Assembly: GCF_947489565.1 (NCBI RefSeq)
Contig: NZ_CANLEA010000028.1
Coordinates: 1 to 62,085, forward strand
Source: an uncultured Kordia sp.
Lineage (GTDB): Bacteria; Bacteroidota; Bacteroidia; Flavobacteriales; Flavobacteriaceae
Direction of reading: 5' to 3'
Length of the DNA: 62,085 nt
Shown: piece by piece, positions 17,411 through 26,094 of the stretch
How the letters are laid out: every line of letters starts with the position of its first letter
How positions within the stretch are numbered: position 1 is the first letter of the stretch
Position numbers and translations under genes: made by a program
The notes under the pieces: generated by a model
What the model was told of the DNA's origin: nothing
Databases searched by the model: none
Seen by the model: the letters and a program-made list of their open reading frames with translations, nothing else

Positions 17411-17929
17411 ATGTATGCAAACAGACCAAGAATAAAAGTGCCTTTAGCACCAATTGATACTATCTTAGAAAGCACCACAGCTGCATTGCTTGTTGTTTTG
17501 TGGGTATATGTAATTGTTTCCTATGCTTCTTTGCCAGAAATTGTGCCCACACATGTCGATTTAAGTGGGCAAGTAGATGGAACAGGCAACAAGACAACGA
17601 TATGGTTTTTACTTGGAATTACAACAGTTGTGACAATTGGTTTATACGCTTTAACAAAGTTTCCTCATATTCATAATTATATGGTAGAAATTACAGAAGA
17701 TAATGCCGAACACAACTACCAAATGAGCAATCGTTTATTGCGCTTTGTCAATATTTTAACCTTACTTTTGCTTGCGTATGTTTGCTATTCTATCATACAA
17801 AAAGCATTTGGGAACGACTTTTTCTTAGCGTCTACAATGATGTATGTAATTATTGGATATTCCGTGGCAATGCCTATTGTTTTAATTGTATTTATGTTGA
17901 AAAATCAAAAAGCTCCAAAGTCAAAATAA
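17411..17929 (+). CDS. DUF1648-domain membrane protein
   Basis: A 172-residue protein with four hydrophobic segments (about 25-45, 62-82, 110-130, 140-162). LPEIVPTHVDLSGQVDGTGNK between the first two is the signature of DUF1648, also found in SdpI immunity proteins. Alone it is not enough to claim an immunity role, but a DUF1648 protein together with an SPFH protein in one operon points to a membrane-related stress or defence job. Confidence 0.8.
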   Translation: MYANRPRIKVPLAPIDTILESTTAALLVVLWVYVIVSYASLPEIVPTHVDLSGQVDGTGNKTTIWFLLGITTVVTIGLYALTKFPHIHNYMVEITEDNAEHNYQMSNRLLRFVNILTLLLLAYVCYSIIQKAFGNDFFLASTMMYVIIGYSVAMPIVLIVFMLKNQKAPKSK

Positions 17930-17934
17930 GAATT

Positions 17935-18120
17935 ATGGCAAAAAAGAAAGCCTTTGCATTACGAATCAATGAAGAGATGTTGAAAGCTATTGAAAAATGG
18001 GCTGCGGACGAGTTTCGCAGCACCAATGGACAAATAGAATGGATGCTCATGCAAACGCTAAAAAATGCAAAAAGAGCTCCTAAAAAGAAACCTGATTCCT
18101 CACAGCAACCACCTGAATAA
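17935..18120 (+). CDS. Arc-like ribbon-helix-helix DNA-binding protein
   Basis: A 61-residue basic protein. MAKKKAFALRINEEM forms the ribbon strand, then LKAIEKWAADEFRST and NGQIEWMLMQTLKNA give the two helices of the Arc/MetJ fold, followed by a Lys/Pro-rich tail. It is the last gene of the SPFH operon, five bases after the DUF1648 stop, and is the obvious candidate for an autoregulator of this operon. The final codons lie inside the terminator stem. Confidence 0.75.
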   Translation: MAKKKAFALRINEEMLKAIEKWAADEFRSTNGQIEWMLMQTLKNAKRAPKKKPDSSQQPPE

Positions 18121-18146
18121 TTTTTAAGGTGCTTGCTGTATTTTTT
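18103..18146 (+). terminator. Terminator of the SPFH operon
   Basis: CAGCAACCACCT (18103-18114) pairs with 18127-18138 with one mismatch and is followed by TATTTTTT. The left arm lies within the last codons of the Arc-like gene. Confidence 0.8.
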
Positions 18147-18254
18147 CCTATTAATTGCATATTTCATCAATCTTAACATTAATTAACACTATAATCTGTT
18201 ACGTTTTCAAAAAAATCATACTAATTGCAGCATTGAATGTAAACAGAGAAAATC

Positions 18255-20132
18255 ATGCTTAGAAAAAATTTAGGAATTCTAGCAGCTGCACTCATCACCT
18301 TAGCAAGCTGTGGTCCTGGAAAAAACGGAACCGATACAAATAAAGATATTGTTGCTACTATTGACTTAGTCACAGTTGTAGACGATAAGGTAAAAGTAGA
18401 AGTCAATCCCGGAAAGTTTCAAACCGAAACCGCTACATTCAATATTCCTAAAACCGTTCCCGGAACCTATAGCGATGATAATTACGGAAGATATATAGAC
18501 GACTTTAAAGCGTATGATTATAAAGGAAATGAAGTCACTACTACACGTATCAATCAAAATTCATGGTTAATTTCCAATGCAAAAAAAGTAGATAAAGTCT
18601 CGTATTGGGTAAACGATACGTTTGATACGGAATATGAAGACAAAGCAAAAGTCTTCTCTCCTACGGGTTCTAATATTTTAGAAAACAAAAACTTTGTATT
18701 GAATCTTCATGCATTCGTGGGTTATTTCAGCGGAAGCGAACAAAATCCATATCAAATTGTAGTACAGTATCCGAAAAACTTAGAAGGTGTTACGTCTCTT
18801 CCTAAAATAGTTGCTGAAAAAGAAAACTATAATGTAGATACTTTTGGTGCAACACGTTACGCAGAAGTAACCGACAATCCTATTATGTATTCTGAACCAG
18901 ATATCGCGAGTTTTAAAGTAGGCGACATGAATATTACGCTCAGCGTATATTCGCCAACAGGCATTTATTCTGCGGAAAGTCTAAAAGAGAATATTGAAAA
19001 GATGATTATAGCACAAAAGAATTTCTTGGGTGACGTTGACGCTACAAAACAGTATACAATCTTATTGTACTTATCTACTCTTACTCAAACAGATGCTTCT
19101 GGTTTTGGTGCTTTAGAACACAATACCTCAACCACGGTAGTATTGCCTGAACAAATGCCAAAAGCTGCCATTGAAGATGCGTTGAAGGATGTAGTTTCGC
19201 ATGAGTTTTTTCATATTGTGACGCCTTTAAAAGTACATTCTGAAGAAATTCACTATTTCGATTACAACAATCCTAAAATGTCTAAACACTTATGGATGTA
19301 TGAAGGAGTTACAGAATATTTTGCAAATCTTTTTCAAATTAATCAAGGATTGATCGATGAAGAAGCTTTTTATGATAGAATCAACGAAAAAATTAAAGAA
19401 TCGCGTTTACGCTTTAACGATGCGTTATCATTCACAGAAATGAGCGCTAATATTCTTTCGGCTGAATATAAAGATGAATACGCTAATGTATATGAAAAAG
19501 GAACCTTAATTGCTATGATGATCGATTTAACGCTTCGCGCAGAAAGCAACGGGGAAACTGGAATTTTAGATTTAATGCAAAAACTCTCTATTGCCTATGG
19601 AAGCAAAAAACCTTTTAAAGACAATGAGCTTTTTGATAAAATTATAGAATTCACAACACCTGAATTGAGAAGCGTAATAGACACGTATATTGTTGGGAAT
19701 ACGCCAATTCCATACAATGACTTTTTACAGAAAGTTGGGTTGGAATTAGGAGAAACGGAAGTAACAACAGGATATTTCTTAGACGGACAAGTTCCATACA
19801 TTGGCGCCGATGAAAGCACGATGGAAATATTTATTCTGCCAGAAGGTCCTTTGAATTCGTTTATGACTGATTTAGGCTTGCAAAACGGAGATGTTATTGA
19901 TGAAATTAATGGTGTGAAATACAATCTTAAAAATGTATACGATCTTATTGGAGCTTCGAGAGGTTGGAATGTTGGCGATCCAATTACAATGACTGTAAAG
20001 CGTAATGGAGAAGTAAAAACATTGTCTGGGAATATTACAAAACCAACTATAAAAAGCGCAGGAATCATGGTAAAAGATTTACCTGAAAACAGCAAAGAAG
20101 TACAGTTACGAAAAGCGTGGCTTAAGAATTAG
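18255..20132 (+). CDS. M61-family glycyl aminopeptidase lipoprotein
   Basis: A 625-residue exported lipoprotein. The signal ends at the lipobox LASC (Cys20). After an N-terminal beta domain (about 30-240) comes the M61 peptidase core with HEFFH (His316, Glu317, His320) and the third ligand in MYEGVTEYF about 36 residues later. A PDZ domain occupies the C-terminus (about 535-610, with GLQNGDVIDEINGVK). M61 peptidases release N-terminal glycine or alanine from peptides and here would act outside the cytoplasm. The gene stands alone, followed by a 7-base tandem repeat and a bidirectional terminator. Confidence 0.9.
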   Translation: MLRKNLGILAAALITLASCGPGKNGTDTNKDIVATIDLVTVVDDKVKVEVNPGKFQTETATFNIPKTVPGTYSDDNYGRYIDDFKAYDYKGNEVTTTRINQNSWLISNAKKVDKVSYWVNDTFDTEYEDKAKVFSPTGSNILENKNFVLNLHAFVGYFSGSEQNPYQIVVQYPKNLEGVTSLPKIVAEKENYNVDTFGATRYAEVTDNPIMYSEPDIASFKVGDMNITLSVYSPTGIYSAESLKENIEKMIIAQKNFLGDVDATKQYTILLYLSTLTQTDASGFGALEHNTSTTVVLPEQMPKAAIEDALKDVVSHEFFHIVTPLKVHSEEIHYFDYNNPKMSKHLWMYEGVTEYFANLFQINQGLIDEEAFYDRINEKIKESRLRFNDALSFTEMSANILSAEYKDEYANVYEKGTLIAMMIDLTLRAESNGETGILDLMQKLSIAYGSKKPFKDNELFDKIIEFTTPELRSVIDTYIVGNTPIPYNDFLQKVGLELGETEVTTGYFLDGQVPYIGADESTMEIFILPEGPLNSFMTDLGLQNGDVIDEINGVKYNLKNVYDLIGASRGWNVGDPITMTVKRNGEVKTLSGNITKPTIKSAGIMVKDLPENSKEVQLRKAWLKN

Positions 20133-20135
20133 ATT

Positions 20136-20174
20136 TCTTGGGTCTTGGGTCTTGGGTCTTGGGTCTTGGGTCTT
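20136..20174. repeat. TCTTGGG tandem repeat
   Basis: About five and a half copies of the 7-base unit TCTTGGG begin three bases after the M61 stop codon, similar in placement to the TTAGACTTG arrays but with another unit. Confidence 0.75.
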
Positions 20175-20206
20175 AAAAAGTACGTTTATATCAACATATT
20201 TTAAAA

Positions 20207-20258
20207 CGTCAGATTGAGTAAAATTCTATAGAAAGTCACTCAATCTGACGCTTTTTAT
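20207..20258. terminator. Bidirectional terminator
   Basis: A 13-base-pair stem (20207-20219 with 20238-20250), T-rich on both outer sides. It can serve the M61 gene (plus) and the peptide gene at 20312 (minus). Confidence 0.8.
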
Positions 20259-20311
20259 TTGTGATTTTATTTTTTTAGTATGTCAATAAACGGACGTGTC
20301 CTTTATATAAT

Positions 20312-20542
20312 TTATCCACTTATTACATTACAGGTATCTCTTCCTGAGGCTCCACAATCATTATTTATATCCGTTTTTGGTTCTCCTATAGTACATGTAG
20401 TAGTGGCACAACTAGCTTGAATCGTTATGACTTCAGCACTTTGTTCTTCAGGAACATTCTCAGTACCACCTTTCAGAAAATATGCTGTTAACTTTGCTAC
20501 TTTAAACTTTCTTAATTGTAGTTGTCGTCTCTCTTTTTTCAT
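20312..20542 (-). CDS. Lanthipeptide-like Cys-containing precursor peptide
   Basis: A 76-residue peptide. The basic N-terminus (MKKERRQLQLRKFKVAKLTA) leads to LKGG (Gly25-Gly26), a double-glycine cleavage site. The predicted core of 50 residues has four Cys (SC, TC, DC, TC) among many Thr and Asp, consistent with thioether or disulphide rings. The leader differs from the KLNLxKxSIS type of the 22533 and 45753 genes. No modification enzyme lies nearby. It is 101 bases downstream of the TPR-AraC regulator on the same strand. Confidence 0.6.
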   Translation of the reverse strand: MKKERRQLQLRKFKVAKLTAYFLKGGTENVPEEQSAEVITIQASCATTTCTIGEPKTDINNDCGASGRDTCNVISG

Positions 20543-20643
20543 ACTTTAGTATCGATTATATAAATATTCTAACTTAAAACTACATATTGAAAACGTTATT
20601 CAAAAACTTAAGAATCATTTACCTATAACAATTCCGTGAATTG

Positions 20644-22341
20644 TTAGTCTTTTTGTTGATCTTGTTTAACTTTTTTAATAAAATATCCAGGTTTTAATCC
20701 TGTTCGCTTTTTAAAAACTCTGTAAAAAGCTTGCGGGTTTGAAAATCCACCTTCCGTCGCAATCGCATTGATCGTATATTTTTGATACACTGGATCATGT
20801 TGAATGCGATCTATCAAATAATCTATTCGTAAGTCATTAATGTAAGTCGTAAAGTTTTTTCCTTTGTATGAATTGATGATTTTTGATAAGTATTTTGAAT
20901 TGGTATTGACAATTTTTGCCACATCGCTCAAGGAAATTTGATTTTCCAAATATTGATGTGCTTTTTCAAATGTATCCAACTGCGCTAAAATCTCTTGTAC
21001 AACAGCATCGTCTATATCTACCGGAACTATAAGTGTATGAGTATCTTTTACATTTATCTCTTCTTCAATACTACTATTCGATTTTTCAACAATCTCGTCA
21101 TACAATTTTTTGTACTTCTTATATTTCAGTCTTGATTGATAGTAATATCCTAAAACCAAAAGCAACAAAATTGTTAGGTATATGCTTCCTTGAATAATCC
21201 AACTCTTTTCTTTTTCTACTACTGCTTTTTCTTCTTGTAATGATTGAATTAAACGATTTCTGTTTGCTACGAGTTCAAGATTATCATATTTTTTAGTCAT
21301 CGTATGCGAAAGGTATTTATAATCAGCATGAATGATACTATCTAGTTTTAATAATTGATTTGTGTAGTGTAACTGAAGTTTTAGATTTCCTTTGGTTTTC
21401 GAATCTTTTATCAAATACTCGTATGATTCACGTAATGGTGGCCATAAATCATTGGCTTCTGTAAACACGGAATCTATACGTTCAAAATAGTGCAGTGCTT
21501 TTTCCTTTTTCCCTAATGCATGATAACTTTTTGCCAAATAAAAATCGGCTACCACTTTGCTTTGTGCTGATAAATGCGGCGTTGCTTTTTGTATGCTATC
21601 TATAGAAGCTTGATATTCACCCTTAATATTCAGGTTGATTCCTTCATTGACAACAAAAAAATAAAATAATTTCTGCAAATTATGTTCTAACGCTAAGGAA
21701 ACGCCTTTTGTATTGATTGCTGAACATTTGGCTACTTGTCCAGATTCATAATACACCGAAGACAATTGAAACAAATTATGCAATTGCCCAACTACATACA
21801 TTTTATCCTGATTTTCATTATAGGCAATACATTCTTTAAACAGCGTTTCTGCTTCTGTGTAGTTGCCTAAAATTCGTTTTAGAGAAGCAATATTATATTT
21901 AATATCATACTTATAAGCATCATTCTCATGCAGTTTTGCTTTTGATTCTGCTATTATATAATTATCCAAAGCTTCTTGATAATCGCGTTGTGAGAATAAA
22001 ACACTTCCTTTTGCTATATAAGCTAGCATTGGAAAATCGCCAATCTTTTTTAAATCTTTGGTATAAAAAATAGTGCTATCTAAATAGTGAATTCGAGTAG
22101 TAGCATCAGGTGCTTTTAATCCTAAAATATAATAAGCTCGCCCAATTAATAGTTTTCTTTGGGCTTTTTTCACTTTTATTAGGTAATGCTCCACATCTGT
22201 TTTAAGATGCTCAAAACTGATATTTTTTCGATACATTTTTTCCGTCAACATTTCTATCTCATTCTGCAATGCATCATTCTTTTGTCCATAGGCAGAAATC
22301 ATCACAAAAAACAAACAAAAATATATAATCAATTTTTTCAT
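20644..22341 (-). CDS. Membrane TPR-AraC transcriptional regulator
   Basis: A 565-residue protein. A signal-like start (MKKLIIYFCLFFVMI, ending YGQ) and an N-terminal TPR region (about 25-370: repeats such as YYILGLKA, ALDNYIIAES, AETLFKECIAYN, ALHYFERID) would lie in the periplasm. One membrane helix (about 385-405, IYLTILLLLVLGYYYQ) precedes a cytoplasmic AraC-type helix-turn-helix (about 460-560, with IATEGGFSNPQAFYRVFKKR). This layout is common in Flavobacteria and suggests a one-component sensor of an extracytoplasmic ligand. An in-frame ATG at 22353 exists; I chose 22341 because it gives the signal directly. Two peptide precursors flank it. Confidence 0.8.
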   Translation of the reverse strand: MKKLIIYFCLFFVMISAYGQKNDALQNEIEMLTEKMYRKNISFEHLKTDVEHYLIKVKKAQRKLLIGRAYYILGLKAPDATTRIHYLDSTIFYTKDLKKIGDFPMLAYIAKGSVLFSQRDYQEALDNYIIAESKAKLHENDAYKYDIKYNIASLKRILGNYTEAETLFKECIAYNENQDKMYVVGQLHNLFQLSSVYYESGQVAKCSAINTKGVSLALEHNLQKLFYFFVVNEGINLNIKGEYQASIDSIQKATPHLSAQSKVVADFYLAKSYHALGKKEKALHYFERIDSVFTEANDLWPPLRESYEYLIKDSKTKGNLKLQLHYTNQLLKLDSIIHADYKYLSHTMTKKYDNLELVANRNRLIQSLQEEKAVVEKEKSWIIQGSIYLTILLLLVLGYYYQSRLKYKKYKKLYDEIVEKSNSSIEEEINVKDTHTLIVPVDIDDAVVQEILAQLDTFEKAHQYLENQISLSDVAKIVNTNSKYLSKIINSYKGKNFTTYINDLRIDYLIDRIQHDPVYQKYTINAIATEGGFSNPQAFYRVFKKRTGLKPGYFIKKVKQDQQKD

Positions 22342-22532
22342 TGAGCGAATCACGTTTCTAACAAATATAGTCCAAATGTATCTGCCGCTCTTTCAATTTT
22401 TAGGTGAAATTTTTCATAATTCACTGAATTCTAATCACAATTCAAGGAATTGATATAGGTGTTTATTGACTCTACTTATTTTTAGCTATTTATTTGTTAC
22501 TGAATTTATTACACACAAAAACTTATACAATT

Positions 22533-22727
22533 ATGAAAAAACAGGATTTAAAAAATTTGAAATTAAACAAGAAATCAATCTCTAACTTCAATCAAAGTAA
22601 GATTGTTGGTGCAGCGCCAAACACAAAAACATATTGCAATTGTGGACAAGCACCAGATCATCCCTTAACTATTGAAACTATTTGTTGGGGACCTTCTGGA
22701 ATGATGCAATGTGGAGGTTCATACTAA
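22533..22727 (+). CDS. Class I lanthipeptide-type precursor peptide
   Basis: A 64-residue peptide starting MKKQDLKNLKLNKKSISNFN, the canonical leader of Bacteroidetes class I lanthipeptides (KLxLxKxSISxxN). Instead of GG it has VGAA at the expected cleavage zone. The core holds four Cys (YC, NC, IC, QC) with Thr and Ser available for rings. The first ATG (22494) was rejected because the leader begins at 22533. A terminator follows at 22740. It is divergent from the TPR-AraC gene, sharing about 190 bases of upstream sequence. Confidence 0.7.
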   Translation: MKKQDLKNLKLNKKSISNFNQSKIVGAAPNTKTYCNCGQAPDHPLTIETICWGPSGMMQCGGSY

Positions 22728-22739
22728 CTCGTTTAATCA

Positions 22740-22776
22740 AAATAGTCGGAAATAGTATTCCGGCTATTTGATTTTT
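22740..22776 (+). terminator. Terminator of the 22533 peptide gene
   Basis: A 12-base-pair stem with one wobble pair (AAATAGTCGGAA at 22740-22751 with 22758-22769), then GATTTTT. Confidence 0.75.
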
Positions 22777-22920
22777 GAATATTTTAGAAAATGATTTCAT
22801 TATATCTTCTTAAAAATTATCCATCTTTTTAGAATAGAAATATAGTTTTAGCATTTAAAATTCATCATTTAACATTTATAATTTCAATTTTTGGTATTTT
22901 GCAGCATAAACCATCCGACT

Positions 22921-24636
22921 ATGTTCAAAAAAGCCACTGCTTTCGTTCTATTTTTTATTTCATTCACCATGTTTTCGCAACAGCTTACGGTGGGAAGTGT
23001 AGAAGGCAAACAACAAAACTTCAATACAAAAATTACCATTGACTCGCTTGATTTTACAGGATTTGAACTTAAAATAAAAGTCATTGATACCTTTGCAGAT
23101 CTTGCCAGTATTGAAAACATTAAAAATATCAACAAAGATTTTCTTAAGAACGGTGATTTTAGGTTTGATATAAAAAATTCTGAAGCAATTATTTCGTATC
23201 GCGGTTTTGCTAAAACTAGTACAAAGAAGCCTTTAGCGCTTTTTGATCTTCAAAGTAGTCCTAAAAAAGGGTTTTCAGAATTTATTTTCCAAGTCACAGA
23301 AGCTACATTTTATGATGGAAATCAAGCAATTCCAATTCCGAAAGACAAACAAAAAGTAAAGGTTACCATTATTTATGCAAAACCATTTTTTACTAGTGAC
23401 AAAGTTGTATTTGGAATTTTAATGTTGCTACTAGGATTTGTCTTTTATTCAGAAGCCAGCAAAAATGCTACTTGGAAAAAGTTTTATAAATATATTCCTG
23501 CTTTATTAATTTGCTATTTATTACCGGCAATTTTAAGTTCTTGCGGAATCATTTCAGATCATTATTCAAGTGCATATCTCATTGCAAGTCGCTTCTTATT
23601 ACCTGCGGCATTAATTTTAATGACTTTAAGTATCGATCTAAAAGGTGTCTTTAATTTAGGACCAAAAGCCTTAATTATGTTCTTTACAGGAACTGTCGGA
23701 ATTATTATTGGAGGTCCATTGGCTATTTTATTAATCTCTATAGTTTCTCCAGAAACTGTTGGTGGCGCAGGTCCAGATGCTGTTTGGCGTGGATTGTCAA
23801 CCTTGGCGGGAAGCTGGATTGGTGGTGGAGCCAATCAGGCAGCGATGTTAGAAATTTTTGAATATAGTCAAGATAAATACGGTGCGATGGTATTAGTTGA
23901 TATTGTCGTGGCAAATTTATGGATGGGTATTTTACTTTTTGGAATTGGAAAATCGAAAAAAATTGATGAAAAATTGAAAGCCGATAACTCTGCCATAGAA
24001 AGCTTAAAAGAACGTGTTTCTTCGTTTACAGATAAAATTAAAAGGAATCCTACGCTAACAGAATTGATGATTATTCTTGCCTTAGCGTTTGGAGGTGTTT
24101 CCTTAGCGCACTTTGGCGCCGGTATGATTACCGACTATTTGAATCAATTTGATATTGTAAAAAATGATGATGGCGCCTTGTCCTTTTTAGGTTCTTCTTT
24201 CTTCTGGATGATTACCATTGCAACTGCCTTCGGAATTATGCTTTCATATACCAAAGCAAAAAACTATGAAGGAGCTGGCGCAAGTAAAATTGGAAGTATT
24301 TTTATTTACATTTTAGTGGCTTCTATCGGAATGAAAATGAACTTGACAGAAGTATGGAAAAATCCAGGATTGATTGCTGTCGGATTGGTGTGGATGTCCA
24401 TTCATGCAGGTTTATTGATTTTGGTTGCAAAACTCATTCGTGCACCATATTTTTTCTTGGCTGTAGGAAGTCAGGCAAACGTTGGTGGAGCTGCTTCAGC
24501 ACCAATTGTTGCATCCGCATTTCATCCGTCATTAACGTCGGTTGGTGTATTGTTAGCTGTGTTTGGATATGTAGTAGGAACCTATGGAGCAATTTTGTGT
24601 ACAATTTTGATGCAAATGGCTTCAAAAGTTGCTTAA
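22921..24636 (+). CDS. DUF819-family membrane protein with N-terminal exported domain
   Basis: A 571-residue inner-membrane protein. Residues 1-18 form a signal (ending FSQ), about 20-150 a soluble beta-rich domain facing the periplasm, and about 155-570 carries 10-11 membrane helices of the DUF819 family (GPDAVWRGLSTLAGSWIGGGANQ and GSQANVGGAASAPIVASAFHP are its conserved loops). The transport role of DUF819 is not established. The extra N-terminal domain is not part of the usual DUF819 length (about 380-420). The start at 22921 was preferred to 22891 because it gives the signal. Confidence 0.85.
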   Translation: MFKKATAFVLFFISFTMFSQQLTVGSVEGKQQNFNTKITIDSLDFTGFELKIKVIDTFADLASIENIKNINKDFLKNGDFRFDIKNSEAIISYRGFAKTSTKKPLALFDLQSSPKKGFSEFIFQVTEATFYDGNQAIPIPKDKQKVKVTIIYAKPFFTSDKVVFGILMLLLGFVFYSEASKNATWKKFYKYIPALLICYLLPAILSSCGIISDHYSSAYLIASRFLLPAALILMTLSIDLKGVFNLGPKALIMFFTGTVGIIIGGPLAILLISIVSPETVGGAGPDAVWRGLSTLAGSWIGGGANQAAMLEIFEYSQDKYGAMVLVDIVVANLWMGILLFGIGKSKKIDEKLKADNSAIESLKERVSSFTDKIKRNPTLTELMIILALAFGGVSLAHFGAGMITDYLNQFDIVKNDDGALSFLGSSFFWMITIATAFGIMLSYTKAKNYEGAGASKIGSIFIYILVASIGMKMNLTEVWKNPGLIAVGLVWMSIHAGLLILVAKLIRAPYFFLAVGSQANVGGAASAPIVASAFHPSLTSVGVLLAVFGYVVGTYGAILCTILMQMASKVA

Positions 24637-24669
24637 AATTGTAGATATTTGCCTTCTTTAAAATTCAAT

Positions 24670-25386
24670 ATGATGTTCAAAAAATGTATGCTTGTCCTAG
24701 TAATTTTAGGATGTATTGCTTGTGGAAATGATAAAAAAGGAAACTTAACGATTTCTGGAAATATAGATGGTTTAAAAGAAGGAACCTTATTTCTGCAAAA
24801 AATACAAGATACGACCTTGGTAACAATAGATTCTCTTGTGGTGAATGGTGATGCTCATTTTACCTTTAACACTACAATTGAAGAACCTGAAGTATTGTAT
24901 TTCTATTTGTCAAAAAAAGATTTTAATGATTTGAATGATCGTGTGGAATTCTTTGCTGAACCTGGCGAAATGACTTTTAATACGACCTTACGTAGGTTTG
25001 TAAAGGATGCGAAAGTTACGGGTTCCAACAATCAGAAAGATTTAGTGACTTTTAAAGAATATATGACCAAGTACAACACCAGAGAATTGATGTTGTTACG
25101 TGACGGAATGGACGCTCAGAAAGAAGAAGACACAAAAACAGTCATAGAAATCAATGATAAAATTGCGCGTTATGCGAAAAGTCGTATGCAGTATATTTTG
25201 AATTATGCGATTACGAATGGTGACAAAGAAATTTCACCATATGTAGTTACTACAGAAACTTACGATGCCAATTCGCGCTTTTTAGATACTATCTACAAAC
25301 GCTTGACGCCAAAGATTGCAGCTTCTAAGTATGGAAAAAAATTAAAAGATTTGGTAGAGAAACGTAAAGTTGAAGAAACGAAGTAG
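24670..25386 (+). CDS. DUF4369-domain lipoprotein
   Basis: A lipoprotein of about 238 residues with lipobox CIAC and the DUF4369 beta-sandwich in its first 120 mature residues (ISGNIDGLKEGTLFLQK, then IDSLVVNGDAHFTF). DUF4369 domains are common in the N-terminus of Bacteroidetes thiol-disulphide oxidoreductases, but this protein has no thioredoxin domain; a helical tail follows instead. Two adjacent ATGs (24670 and 24673) give nearly the same signal. It lies 33 bases after the DUF819 gene and may be co-transcribed with it. Confidence 0.75.
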   Translation: MMFKKCMLVLVILGCIACGNDKKGNLTISGNIDGLKEGTLFLQKIQDTTLVTIDSLVVNGDAHFTFNTTIEEPEVLYFYLSKKDFNDLNDRVEFFAEPGEMTFNTTLRRFVKDAKVTGSNNQKDLVTFKEYMTKYNTRELMLLRDGMDAQKEEDTKTVIEINDKIARYAKSRMQYILNYAITNGDKEISPYVVTTETYDANSRFLDTIYKRLTPKIAASKYGKKLKDLVEKRKVEETK

Positions 25387-25390
25387 TTTT

Positions 25391-25450
25391 TTAGACTTTG
25401 TTAGACTTTGTTAGACTTGTTAGACTTGTTAGACTTGTTAGACTTGTTAG
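25391..25450. repeat. TTAGACTTG-type tandem repeat, copy 2
   Basis: Six to seven units of TTAGACTTTG or TTAGACTTG start five bases after the DUF4369 stop codon. Confidence 0.75.
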
Positions 25451-25499
25451 AATATTAGATTTTTAGAATCTTTATTTAATAGGAATTGCTAGCGTCTGA

Positions 25500-25533
25500 T
25501 CGAGTGGATTTGTGCAACAAATTTGTATCGAGA
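25500..25533. repeat. REP-like palindromic element, copy B
   Basis: Inverted copy of the element at 41-74 with 32 of 34 bases identical. It lies in a 379-base gene-free stretch (25387-25765) made up mostly of repeats. Confidence 0.65.
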
Positions 25534-25573
25534 TCTGCTCAAAAACTAAAATTTACTTTTAAGTAATTCATTT

Positions 25574-25659
25574 CGTCACCTTGAACTTGATTCATGGTCG
25601 CATAATTTATTTCGTTATTTCATTGCTTTATGTGATGCTGAATCAAGTTCAGCATGACG
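25574..25659. repeat. Paired REP-like elements
   Basis: ATGCTGAATCAAG-TTCAGCAT (25635-25655) is a hairpin unit of the kind scattered through flavobacterial genomes; a partially inverted partner (CCTTGAACTTGATTCATGG) lies at 25579-25597. No gene is seen in or between them. Confidence 0.55.
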
Positions 25660-25765
25660 TTTTTTAGACTTGTTAGATATTTGTCACATACTATTTCTAT
25701 ATAAACATAAAAAAATCCCAGCTTCTTAATTAAAGTTGTTTTTTTTTATGCTTTTATTTTTAGAT

Positions 25766-26092
25766 CTACTCACAAATTTCGTCAAGCCATTTGTCATCTA
25801 TTTTGCCATTAGTAATGTGAAATACAGCGCCAAATGGACAGCCTTTTACACCTGTAGAATCTACTAGATATCTGTAATCAAATCCCATGTCAATAGGTTC
25901 TCCTAGTATTTTTTTGACATACGAAGTATCTGATTCCAATTTTACAAGTTCCACTACCTTGCTGAGACTTTTGTAGTCTTTATATTTTTGGTAATGGTCT
26001 CCATACGTTTCAATTTCTGATTTCTGTGCACATCCAACTATCAATACTAATACAATAGTGATTGCAATATAATTATTTGTTTTCCTCATCAT
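25766..26092 (-). CDS. Small lipoprotein, possibly SmpA/BamE-like
   Basis: A 108-residue predicted lipoprotein with lipobox VGC (Cys21). The central VVELVKLESDTSYVKKILGEP segment looks like the start of the SmpA/BamE-type fold (a helix-turn with a conserved LGxP), and two Cys near the end (GCPFG and EICE) could pair. The resemblance is weak. It sits two bases downstream of the HEAT-like gene on the same strand, so the two are co-transcribed. Confidence 0.5.
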   Translation of the reverse strand: MMRKTNNYIAITIVLVLIVGCAQKSEIETYGDHYQKYKDYKSLSKVVELVKLESDTSYVKKILGEPIDMGFDYRYLVDSTGVKGCPFGAVFHITNGKIDDKWLDEICE

Positions 26093-26094
26093 AG

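Noticed and set aside
19595-20095. 166-codon minus-strand frame inside the M61 gene
   Set aside because: Antisense shadow of the PDZ-bearing part; the plus-strand frame has clear family motifs.
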